From positions 6,979,412-7,043,411 of the forward strand of contig NC_051102.1 of NCBI RefSeq assembly GCF_901709675.1: a stretch of DNA of 64,000 bases, given 5' to 3'. This DNA is from Syngnathus acus (Eukaryota; Chordata; Actinopteri; Syngnathiformes; Syngnathidae). A program made the translations under genes and the position numbers. This document shows, in pieces, positions 48,731 through 60,052 of this stretch. Position 1 is the first letter of the stretch, and each line of letters starts with the position of its first letter. The notes beneath the pieces were generated by a model. The model was given only the letters and a program-made list of their open reading frames with translations. It did not search any database and was not told where the DNA came from.

Positions 48731-51700
48731 TTAAAAGGCTCGTGATCCGCTTTGAAAAACAGCAGAAGGGTTTGGCGGCAACTTGGTCCTAACCAGATGT
48801 TCCTGCTGGGGCGCACACAAACCATTTTGTTGCCATCACTTACATATTCTCCTTTTTTCTTGCAGTTATTAAATCTTTTGTAGTCAGAATTAGGTCCAAG
48901 TTATTTTAACCTCATTGGTGGCGAGTCTTTTTATGTGAGCAAGTCGTGGGGAGGCATGATAAACAGCAGAATGTGTGTTTTGTGAAAAAGAAATGAGTGT
49001 TTCCACAAACTATTCCACCTAAAGTGGACGCATAATGTCTTGATAAAAGGAAGAAAATAGACCCAACGCCTGATGGAAGGAATATTTGGATGAAAAGGAT
49101 TTTGTCTATTCAGCGTATCCAAACTCTTATTATGCTTTTCCCCCCTCGCCAATTTGGCACGGGGATGCTCTTGTGTGCAGCGTGGGAAAGGGGAAGAGGA
49201 ACAATGAGAGCGAAAACCTGCCGTGATGACTGCAGATAGACGTATAAAAGAAATGCTGCACTCTCCCCGCATGATTTCCATTTTTTTTTTCTTCAACAAT
49301 TCAATTGCTTTAAAAAAAAAGATGTGCGTCAGCGCTGCATCCGAAATGAGTTCATTTGAAATTTAGTTTTGTCTTACTCATCTTTGCCCAGTGTTTTTTG
49401 CTATTTGGCACACACGTAAAGTAAAAGGCCACATTTCGAAATACTTTTGAAAAGATTTGTTTGACCTATTTCCAGTTACTGAAAACCGAGGTAAAATTTT
49501 AGGATGACCCTAAACTATACTATTATTTTTTACAGGCATTCAGAGATTTCATTTGATAATGAATAGCTGCCTAACATCTTTATCATCAAGGTCAGATTTT
49601 AATTTCAGCCACTCATGTGGGACCATTTCAATTTAAGCTTCATCTCCTGGTAGTAACACCATTTGGGGGAGGGGAGGGGGAGGCTCTTTTCTCTTCCAAC
49701 GTTGAGTCGTGACTGTACCCCAGTTGTCAGAAGAAACCCATCAAAACACCTTTCAGAGCTGACCTCGCAAAACTTCCTCCGATGATGAGGTAAGCGATGG
49801 ATGCGGCCTCGTCGCCGCCGCCGCTTACCCTCACTAAACGGGCCACTCCGATTAATAGAGTGTGCGCACTGTCGTTGACCTCCCTCCCTCACTCTCATTT
49901 CGTCACCCCCGCCCCAGCACTAACATTTGATTGAACATCACAGAGAGAATTACGAGCAGCAGAATTTTGCAGGGTCAACTTTTTTTTCCAACTTGGAGTC
50001 TGGCGGGAGTTCTGTCAATTATTGCACAACGACTGCAATTATTGAAGCTTTTTTAGAATCGATGGATTAACTGTGATCAAATACAAAATGTTTTTATTAC
50101 AAAATAACACAAATAGTGCATGTTAGGTGGTTTGTCCACTCGGAGTTGCCATCCATAGATTCTACATATTTGTGACTTTGAATGTGTGTTGAATTAGTTT
50201 TGTTTTATTCTTGTTTTCCAGCAATACTTCAAAATGACTTGGGCAATTATGATATTAGCTTCATGAAATATTAAAAGATACTTCACAATATTCTGATGCT
50301 ACAAACAGCAGACCAACGTGACAGCCAGCCAGTTGGGGGAAGCTGCGAGTTTGATCCCAATTTAATCTGGAACAATGCCCATGCACTAATGAGTCCGCCG
50401 GCTTGGCGCACAAATCCTGTCACCTTCTTATCCATTATTTCAGTTTTGTCTGGTGTTCAAATTTCAATTTGAGCATACACATCTGCTTCTTTCGGGCTTT
50501 CTCATTACAGCAGGCAGCTCAAAATCAGGTCAGGATGTATTATTGGAAGCCTTCAACATTATCAGGAAGGACTGGAATGTTGGAAAGGACCATACACATA
50601 AACAGATGTATGATAAAAATGCTATTTCAGATATGGAATATGTGCAAAATATGTGCTCTTAACATACAATATTTAAGGACAGCACAAAAGTCCTGAACAA
50701 AATACCAACATTAGTTTCAAGAATTCATTTTGGGTATTTGTTCACAAAATTCGACACTCTCAAAATTGTAATATTACACTTATGTTCTTGTATAGCACAA
50801 CTAAGTTATAGATGCCATCTAGTGGCGGATGTTGATATTACAACTTTGAACTTCAATTGATGCATATTTGCTGATTTTTTTTCATAAAACATAGGAATGA
50901 TATCAATGTGTGTTTTTTTTTTTTTAAAGAAAACACGTTTGTAAAAAAAAAAAAATATTCCTTATTATATTTTGCAATGTACTATCGCGGACAATTACTA
51001 CACTATTTTGTGTTAGACATCGAGTCCTCTGAAATATTAGCAAATATTGCACACTTGAAGAAATATCTGCTTTCTTCCTGATCTTCTCTCAAAGCCCATG
51101 CTATTGAGGTCAACCAAATGTGTTACCTAATGTGGCCTGTTTTCAAGAGCTGGGTCACTTTGAGACACATGCTGCCACATCACTACCCTGGGGTGCCCCG
51201 ACAGCTTGGAGAAAAAGTCAAGATGACTTTTAACCGGATGAGCATACTGTTTCCAAAAACCTTTGGCTTAAAGATGACATGTTGCATTTTACACAGTCCC
51301 CAAATGTGCAGTGACATGTTTTTGTTGACTTCTCTTTTTCTTTTTTGAATACCCAAGTATGCTCACCTGACCCTTTGCCGACATGCTGAGCTCAGTCTTG
51401 TCACGCTGGATGCTGTGCAGGACGAGAGGGTTGTAAGAGGGGCCCACTTGCAGTGTGCTGACAGGCCGGCTGACCGAGGCGGTCTGTATTTTGGTGCTGG
51501 CAGAGATGATGCCTCCCTGGTGCGGCTCTATAGAACGCTGGGCTTCAGTGCTATAAGCAGCCTGATAGCTGGTCTCAGGTGGGACGTGAGGGGATTCTGC
51601 AGGTTCTTTCCTGTTGCTCTTCACCAATGGCCTGCTTTTTTGCCTGTGGTAAGAATGATACTGTATATCAAAAGGTGATTAACCCACAAATGCTCTAGTG

Positions 51701-52575
51701 CACAGGTGTCACTTTTAATCTCTTTTTTTTTTTTTAATATTTGACCAGTTTTTACTCGTCTGATTTGAAAACGAGTTATTTATCAGTTTGTTTTGTAGCT
51801 TTTACTGTATATAATATGAGGTGCTCATACATTTATTTGGGTTGACAGTCATAATGGCCTTCCGAAAGAAGCTATGACTACAATGCGGCCCGTGAAAAAA
51901 ATGAGTTTGACACCCCTGCTCTAGTGGGCTTTTCTTGTTCTTGCTTTATATTAAAAACTCAGCAGTTTTGACCTTAATAACCAAATTGAACTCACTTGGG
52001 CACGCAAGATATTAGGACTTGAAGCAGTGAAAAAAATTAAACAGTTTGTCTTGCTATATGTACAAGTGCCTTTCATTTCATTTCGACCAAATCTAATGGA
52101 AGCAATGTCAATCACATGAAGTGCTCTGGGTGAGAATTGTGTGCTACCTGTAGGAGCTCCTGTCCTCTTGATTCACCTCCAACCTTTCCCCCTGACTGCC
52201 CCCATTACTGATCCAAGGGTCCTTCTTAGGAATGGGCCAGGGTTTGAAGTCATGCTTGTACTGCGTGACGCTGGGGAAAGGCACCCCAGGGGGTTGGTAG
52301 TCCTCCCGGGGCTTGTAGCTGGGCTCCCTGCGCGCCCTGAAGGAGCTTCGGGTCGGGGAGCCGCCGGTGTACATTGGTATAACACCAGCATCTTGCGCTC
52401 CGGTGGCTGAAGTGGCGAGCGTGGGGCAGGATACCTGCTTGGTCACGGATCGCACCTCCTGCTCGGAGATGTCCGAGTAGTTCTGAATGGTGAGCGGCAC
52501 GGAAAGGTCCGATTTATCGAATTGGTTCCAGAACCGAGCCAGGCAACATACTCTGCTGATGCACGGCCAAGCCAT
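48731..52575 (-). CDS. map6d1: MAP6 domain-containing protein 1 (STOP-like, microtubule/membrane)
   Basis: MAP6/STOP proteins bind and stabilise microtubules and are anchored to Golgi or other membranes by palmitoylation. Exons: 52148-52575, 51367-51643, 48731-48805; 259 residues (human MAP6D1 about 199). The start MAWPCISRVCCLARFWNQ matches the family, with the palmitoylation cysteines at 5, 10 and 11. Exon 1 also has a MAP6-type module (DYQPPGVPF...TQYKHDFKPWPIPKKDPW). Exon 2 has a second, weaker module (ETSYQAAY). Exon 3 ends ...LPPNPSAVFQSGSRAF, the conserved MAP6D1 tail. Position next to yeats2, as in human 3q27, supports map6d1 over map6. The large intron at 48806-51366 shows only AT-rich sequence, including a CTCF-like word near 50812. 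An in-frame ATG upstream (52650) lacks conservation. Confidence 0.88.
50812..50826 (-). promoter_or_regulatory. CTCF-like site
   Basis: The minus strand reads CGCCACTAGATGGCATC around here, near the CTCF core. It lies in the large map6d1 intron. Motif match only. Confidence 0.25.
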
Positions 52576-53740
52576 AGCCGCCCTTCCCAAATTGGTTTTC
52601 AATTGGGGACGGATGGAAAAAAAAAAAGAATTCCAAGACCAAGAATTCAAAATGAGAGAGTTGCTCCTTCTCGCTCCGCTAGTGGGGTTCTGAGAGGGTC
52701 CATGTGACAGCGGGGATCAAAAACGCTCCTCTGACGTGCCTCCACTCTGCAGATGGATCCGTGCAAAAAATATCCCCCTCTTTCCAAATCCGACGTCAAT
52801 ATTGAATTATTTTCTCCCGAGTTCTGTTCACATGCCCCATTCCAGCCTTGGAGTTCACTCTGTAATAAATCAGTCTTGCACCTGAAATGATCTTCTGCAT
52901 CTCCTCACGTTACATAATTGTGATGCGGCGTCGACCAAGCATGCAGAGCAGAAAACGCAGTAATTCCTACCACAGAAGAAAAGTAAAAAAAAAAAAAAAA
53001 AAGTAACGAAATGAGGACCATTACTGAATTTAAGATAAATAATCTGACAAAAAAAGACGGATATTTTACTTGGCAAGTAAATGGAAAGTTAATTAACATA
53101 CAGTATATGCCCCCACCCAAAAGAAATCAAATGAAGACAATATTACTTAGAATATATGCAAGTACTATTCTGTGTAAAAAATAAAAGAATGCACTTTACT
53201 AAAGATTCTAAATTGTGCAAAAATGTCAGCCTAAATTATTATTTAGTGTACAGTAAACCGTATAAACGTCAAAAGTCAAATCATAAATCATGTTAAACTT
53301 GTTGTGTACTACCACCTGCTGGAGATGGAGTGGTACTTCTTCCACTTTACATAAAAGGTGATGTTCCTTTTTTTTTTTTAAGTCGACTGAGGTTCCTGCG
53401 ACCTTAACACATTTTATAGGTAATTGTAAAAAAAAAAAAAAAAAAAAGGAGAACTAAAAGACACACAAGACAATACAGAAAATGAATCATTTGAACCTTT
53501 ATTACAATTAACCAAATTAATTTGGCAGGTTGTGTTCGTTTTATCAAGTGTTCCTGAAAGCACCACACCGCTAATTAGAAACTCATTACCAAGGGGACAA
53601 AACCTAAACTTAACTAAACTGCAGTGCTAACAACTTACAAAGTAAGTGGATAATTAAATACTCCAATAGAGTGTAAAGTGTCTATGTAGTCTTTCACGTT
53701 ACAAAAAAAATACAATTTCTTTTTTTTTTAACAATGCGTT
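52576..53740. other. map6d1 upstream region
   Basis: Contains the map6d1 5' UTR and promoter next to 52575, then AT-rich sequence with A- and T-runs (e.g. 52986-53002, 53430-53447). A CTCF-like word lies at 53308-53322 (minus strand CCAGCAGGTGGTAGT). No coding sequence recognised. Confidence 0.5.
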
Positions 53741-53830
53741 CGTGAAATGACGTCGAGTAATGCGCATGCGTTCAAAACATGATGTGACGTAGTACAGTGT
53801 TTACGGAAGTCTGGTTCGCGTGGGTTTGTT
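53740..53830 (+). promoter_or_regulatory. NRF-1/CRE-type promoter of an unidentified rightward transcript
   Basis: TGCGCATGCG (NRF-1) at 53761-53770 is flanked by CRE-like TGACGTCG at 53748-53755 and TGACGTAG at 53785-53792. This is the only CpG-bearing, promoter-like patch in the last 11 kb. Direction is inferred from the two exon-like segments to its right; it could also serve map6d1 as a distal promoter. Confidence 0.45.
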
Positions 53831-54158
53831 TGCGCGTGTTGTATTTACCGTGTCAATCTCTTGTATATTTTGTATATATAAAAAAAATCCTGAGCTCTGT
53901 TCGTTCGTTCCCCTATTTCCCTCCCGGTTTTAATCATCTGCTAATTGTGTTAGAAATTGGATATCCACACATAAATGTAATTATACTGATAAACATTCAA
54001 AATATAAAATCGGCAAAATGGTTTGAATTTATGGTTGGCGAGCCGGAAGTAGGCGGGGGTCCACTGTATTTAATAATAAAGGTTGGGAAACTACTAGAAG
54101 CTTGTGTACACACAAAACCTTTCTTCTTCTTATTAACTTCGACATTTATTTGCCACAG

Positions 54159-54444
54159 GAAATATGGCTCAACTGCCAGGAGATGTCGACTGCTTGGTGA
54201 GTACTTTAGTTATTTTATTTAGTGCACAAGTTAGTATTAATGTTATATTGAAAATGACAAACACGGTTGCAGTTCAACAATTGACTCTTGCCTAAAGTTG
54301 GCTTGGATGAACTCCTTTTTTAAAATTGTAATTCCTCTTTTTTTCTCCATTTCTTTTCCCACCTATTTCTCATCTGCAGTCCTAATGGGGACAAATTGTA
54401 AAGATATCCATGGATGAACAAAAGGCACGAGTCGTACCACTAAT
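54159..54444 (+). other. Two candidate short 5' exons of an unidentified gene
   Basis: Segment 54159-54196 has acceptor TTTGCCACAG and donor CTTG|GTGAGT. Segment 54380-54444 has a long pyrimidine tract, acceptor CATCTGCAG and donor TAAT|GTAAGT. The first contains ATGGCTCAACTGCC, but splicing to the second runs into a stop after 12 codons. The second contains ATGGATGAACAAAAGG, open for MDEQKARVVPL up to the donor, which could be a true start. I do not recognise this peptide. The downstream exons would be outside the window. Confidence 0.4.
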
Positions 54445-54633
54445 GTAAGTCGTTTTCTCTTCTAACATTTATAATCATTAATCAACATGACATTAATAAT
54501 AACGAACAAACAAATCCCAAGCATAGCAAAGCGAAACATATTTTCAGTCCGAAAATAATAACAAATAACTTTCCAAAATATCCCAGTTTCTTTTTAATAG
54601 ACAAACAAGGTAAGTGACCAAGTTCACCAACAG

Positions 54634-54649
54634 CCACAAGATGGCAGTG
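54634..54649 (+). promoter_or_regulatory. CTCF-like site
   Basis: CCACAAGATGGCAGTG is a close match to the CTCF core on the plus strand. Motif match only. Confidence 0.35.
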
Positions 54650-55824
54650 TAGCCTCACAAATGAACTCTGTCCACTTGACAGCTCTGAAAAACAAGCTCC
54701 AAAATGAAATTTGAAACATGATGATATCGATGATATCGATGACTGACCCTAAAAATCCTTTTTGCTGTTTCATTCACTCCATTAGGGGAGTTTGACACAT
54801 ATTTCTGCAATTTAAAATGTCCCTTACTAGACTGACCACTATGCAAAAATGCTCCTTTGTTGTTCGCCTGTCATACCACCACACAAACATAGAGGGTTGT
54901 GGTGGTCCATGATTTTTTTTAAAAACATTTTTTATAGTTGTAATATTTGTTTCTGCATGTGCTGTAGTGAAGGGAAAAGGGGGGGGGGGGGGTTGCCTGA
55001 TTCTCAGATGTCACATGATCTAATATGACTAGGACATATAGAGTATTTGTAAACGAATGGCTTAGTGGGATTTAGGCAAAAATCACACAAGCGATTTCCA
55101 TGAAACTGGCCGCTTTTATCTTGCTGCACAGGTGCAGTGGTACGTTTCAGAACCACATTGAACTGCGACAGCGTGCACGCACACACATTGTCTCGCAATC
55201 CTGCGCAGCAGATGAAGTGTAAATTTCCATTTCATATGCTATGTGACTTGTAAGTGTGGAATTGACTGCTGAAGTGTCTTGGAAGCTTTTTGTGCCAATC
55301 CTGACTAGTATTTAGAACTGTTCGTATATCTCTCTGCCGCAGTTTCAGCTAAAGAAAAACACTAAACTAGGGGGCATTTTAAATTATGGCAGGAATGCGC
55401 TGACCCCGATTAACATGAGATCACCCAAAAAAAAAGGGATTTGAAGTGTATCAGTTTTACTTTCTACGTACGTGGCTGGATCGGCTACGCATTTGATCAA
55501 ATCTGTCAGTCTTTTTTTCTGCCAATCCAACCTTGGATGGACCAAAGCTTTGAAAGCGGTTTTGGATCCAAGTCGATCAGATCAGAGAATCACCTACAGC
55601 AGAGGCGTGAGTGGGCTCAGAATCTGATATATGGACAATCTCGTCTGCAGGAGCTGCGGCAGGCAGGCAACATCACAGTCCACCGCTCATTAGACTAAAA
55701 AGTGAGCCTTTATTTTCGTCTCCTGAGAGCTCTCATCTTGGAGGGCGAATCGTAAAATCACGTGCTCCTGTCACCGGCACGTGTTTGCCGTCTCCAACCC
55801 GTCCAGATCGCTAGCTATCTATAT

Positions 55825-55842
55825 GGGGGGGGGGGGGGGGGG
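55825..55842 (+). repeat. Poly(G) tract, 18 bases
   Basis: Eighteen consecutive G. Similar runs occur at 1255-1266, 3331-3345, 54979-54992 and, as C, at 63629-63643. Confidence 0.95.
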
Positions 55843-58800
55843 TCCTTCTGTAAAGATGGATTCACGTGTCTGGCAAACATGAGAAGCTCTTAAACTGCAC
55901 TCGCATACCATCAAGCAAAGTTGGACAAGTGCTCGCATGCATTTCACGGCTAGTCTGGCTTGTCAAGAACGTAAATCTAGAGAGACCGTTGGGTCGAAGA
56001 AGACGACACAATAAATTAGTGTCACCGGAAGGGGGGGAACCACGATACGACTCGGCAGGAAGAAGCGAGAAGACCGCAAATGCTTGCGTGTTTATGTTGA
56101 GTGCAAACATTCAGGAGACATTTAAGAAAGGCCGATAAGCAATCAGATCTTTGTTGCCGTCTGAACCGGAGGTCGTTTTTAGGAGGATAATCTGGACATG
56201 GGCGGTGTGAAAGAGTTCAGCGGGCTCCTCATACATTCATGCATGGGCTTGTCTGGGGCCGTTAAAATGAAATAGCAGTTTAACCTTGTTGGGTTTTGTA
56301 TTAGAGGAGGCCTTGCTTTATGATGGTGCCATCAAACTGCATTTTGTCTCTGTAGGAAGGGAATTCCGTGACAAATTCTCTATAGCAAATCTAGCTTGTT
56401 CAGATCAACTGTAAAATTTTTATTTATAGTCTTTGTTAGCAAGATGGTGGATTGATAATCAATTAATGGGTCAGTGTGGAAACAACTGATTTAACGACAT
56501 TTTTTTTTTTTACTGGATTCTTTTTTTTTCTATCTGTACTTTTACTCAAATACATACAGTGACTTTTTTGCCTCATAATTTCCTCTAAAATAATAATAAC
56601 GCTGCATCTTTTTCCATAACTATTGTCATTCCTAGCCGGGCCAGCTGCACGGTAAGCCGTTGGATGTTTGTGTCGCCACATCAAACGTTTGTGCGACCTG
56701 ACCCGTGCGTGCCAAAATTGTGTGTGTGTGTGATCACACGACCCGGTTGCTGCCTACCGCACGATCGCAACTCCTTCTTTAAGATCTGACGTAATGACTC
56801 TCCCCATCCCCACCCCACCGGCGGGCAGTGTTCGAGTCTTAGTGCCCGAGGCTCATGATGTAACAATTGTGCATGGTGTCCTCCCGCCTGCCCACCATGT
56901 TCCGATTTTCGAATCTATGATGCGTCACTACCAGGCAGAACGCTTACCTGCGCATGTGCACAAATGGTGTAAATATTTTCTTTCCTCTTTTAAGCTCAGC
57001 CTCTGACTTCTTTGGCCCGCTACTTCTTCTTGGGTTCCTTCATGTCATGCGGGTGATGTAAGCGGCGTTTATTAGCCAAAGATCACAAAGCCAGCTGTTG
57101 TAAGCATGTCGATGTAGGTCTCTCGACTAGTGTGCGTTTGATAAAGAACATTACAACGTACCGGCAAATATTGAACCTCTCGGTAATATTAAATAAATAA
57201 ATAAATACTTAACCTCTCGGCAAATATTTAACCTCTTCTTTCATCATTGCATTCTTCCATAACAGCTCGCTTGATTCCTTTTGGCCGCCTTCTTTGGTTT
57301 TGTTAGAACGAAATAAAAACAGTTTTTGTATTGATTTTAATTCATGACATTTTTAGACTTTTCTAAAAAAACAAACAAAAGAAACTCCACAAATAGTTCA
57401 ACTGTTAACTTTTCGCTTATATTTATTGTTGAATTTTGCAGCCATTTTTACACCTATTGCCAACGCGATGCATTTCAGGCCCCGCGATAAATCAGTAAAG
57501 CGGTTTGAGCTGGCGCTCATCTCTGACATGCGGCAATATTCGATCTGACACTCATAGTGTTCTCTGGTTAGTGCCAATCGGGTTGCGCAGTGCCAGCTTG
57601 TGAGTACAGGCCCCGGTTGTGGCCTTCGTGCCAAGCTCACAGAGTCTGTTTCTGCCAGTCTGGCCGGAAACATGAGCACAAGTGGCCCGCTGGAAGTCAA
57701 TCGAGCCGTGACAGTGTTAGCAGTCCTGCTTTTGGACTGTTGCCATCCTTCTGGTGTCTTCTGGAACTTCCTACACACTCTAGACATTGTGCCGGCAGAC
57801 CCCCGGTCAAGCTTTTTGCCATCACTGAAGAAGCTGCACTACTTCTTGATACCACTAGAGGCAAACGTAAATAGGAATCCCCTTCCTTTCCATCTGCGAA
57901 AATGATTCGCAATGATTATTAGGTCCGAACTGGGCAGGGTAACATCCTGGAAGTGGCACTATTCTGATGATGCCATCCCTGGATTTAAGTGGAGCAGCGT
58001 ACTTGGGTACCAGCTGCCAGCTTCTCGAGCCGGGGTGTTTATGGCATTGTTTGGGGGCGGCTCTTTTCACTGCGGTCCAACTAGCTGCTGCTCGGCTTTA
58101 ATGTTTAGCTCACTGAGAAATCGCACTCGAGATGTGTCATCTGGGGTCTGTTTGATCATCTGACAGTATGAACGTAGGAATGAGGAATGAAAAGACAAAT
58201 TCATTTGTCACATCACCAAATATAGTGCAAAATATAAATACATGTCTGAAATTTAGGTCAAGCCACAGGATTTCATGACAGCCTTAACATATAACATCGA
58301 TCCCTCCTCCATATCCTCTCATGCTGTCTCACTGACACACAGTCCCGATGAGATAAAAAAGAATCGGCGTTATCTGATATCAGATCCACGGTTACCATCA
58401 GAACTAAACTTTCCGCTCCTCCCAACAGGGCGCTCGTTTTATCTCCCTCACTGCAGTGCCCCCCCCAAAAAAAAAGTTTGGGACACCTCCAGCAACATTC
58501 CCTGGCATTTCACACAAACTCGTAGTGTGGTAGGTGGACTGTTAGTCCAAACTTATTCTGGTAGCAGAGATACAAAATATTTACAAAGACAAACATTTCC
58601 AACTAGGATCAAACTAAACTATGAATAGAAATAATACAGGATATTTTCTGGACACAATTGCCTCTCATTCTCAATGATGACAAAAAAGCGCAATATGTGA
58701 ATGAAGCCGGATTCCACTGAATGAATGACGGCAGTGGTGACGAGCCGGCGAATGGCCGAATGAGATAAAGGAAAGAGCCGGAGTGGTTCACAATCCAGTC

Positions 58801-59095
58801 GCAAAACAACTCCCAATCGGATCGTTTGGCATTTCACGGCGCCCTCGACGTGCCGCAGTTCACTCAGTTGGGGCTACACATCCCTCCAACACCTTCCTCG
58901 CCTCTCCCCATTTTGTTTTTTTTTTTGCTGCTGTAAGTTGTGGTGGTGTTTATGAATGAACAGCGCTGCAGGATATGAATGGAAAAATAAGAAACGTAGG
59001 GAGCTTTGCTGGCGTGAATGAATTGAAAGATGGTAGGAAATTGAAGGGAGGAAAGGAAAGACTTTGAGTAGCCACACCTTAATCGAATTGTCCCT

Positions 59096-59175
59096 GGTGT
59101 GTGTGTGTGTGTGTACTTTGTCTATGAGCCAGTGGGGAATCTCCCCTACCTGACTACCACACACACACACACACA
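59096..59175. repeat. Inverted (GT)n ... (AC)n pair
   Basis: A GT run (59096-59114) is followed after about 44 bp by an AC run (59159-59175). The two arms are complementary and could form a stem; the loop carries GGGGAATCTCCCC, itself a palindrome. Confidence 0.75.
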
Positions 59176-59470
59176 TTTTGGTTTCCTGTGCAAGCTCCGT
59201 GCTTTGAATAATAACAGGGTTACCCAGGCAACCAGCCTGGGATGATGGATGGGCTCGGCCCTGATAAACAGACCACGGTGCGTGTCACTGGGCGTCTCAT
59301 GTCGAAGTGGGAGTTTCTTTGTCCCGGGGGACAATTATTATCGACTTCTTTTTCTGACCAGCGGGAGATGTTTGTGTGATTCTACGCTTTTGCCGCACAG
59401 GTGTTGTTTTTCACTACTCGGTTTGTCTCTCAATTGCTAAGAGGGATGATGCAGGTGATTGGTGTTGAGA

Positions 59471-59471
<1 letters not shown>

Positions 59472-59530
<59 letters not shown>
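59472..59530. repeat. (CA)n microsatellite
   Basis: About 29 uninterrupted CA units. Confidence 0.95.
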
Positions 59531-59533
<3 letters not shown>

Positions 59534-59916
59534 CACACAATCCCTGACTCATTGCCTTACGGTAATAATGAGGCTATTGGGAGGGACGAGGTGGAGTGGC
59601 TGTTACTCACTTCCACGTAGAATGCAAATTAATAATGTAGCTCCTTGATTTGATTAAATACGTGGCACAAACTGTTCATTGTGAGGGTCAGTTTATTTAT
59701 TTATTATTATTTATTCTGACCAGTGGTGACACATAACTCCAATTGACAATTCGAAATACACTTTTGGGCAAAGCTTGGAGGAGAAGATGCTCCTAAACAA
59801 TTGCTGACATATTTGCAGCTAGATTGTGTCCGTTTCGTCCATCTTGTCAGGTTCAAGCATTTTTTTAAAATTACTAAAAAAAAAACACCAGCACTGCCGG
59901 GAAGCCTGCATATAAA

Positions 59917-60052
59917 TAATCCCTGGCTTTACCCCGAAAAATATTGTTAAATATTTTTTGATTATATTTTTTAATACATTTTATTAATCCCTGGCTTTAC
60001 CCTGAAAAATATTGTTAAATATTTTTTTCAAATATTTTTTAATACATTTTTT
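59917..60052. repeat. 68-bp tandem duplication
   Basis: TAATCCCTGGCTTTACC starts at 59917 and again at 59985, and both copies continue through AAAAATATTGTTAAATATTTTTT to TTTTTTAATACATTTT. The two copies differ by only a few bases, so the duplication is recent. It is followed by a degraded AT-rich stretch. Confidence 0.85.

Noticed and set aside
53797-54222. Open frame of 141 codons starting at the NRF-1 promoter
   Set aside because: It spans a likely splice acceptor and contains no recognisable domain; composition looks like intron.
57590-57905. Open frames of about 100 codons in the right tail
   Set aside because: Two overlapping frames with no splice signals, family motifs or codon bias.
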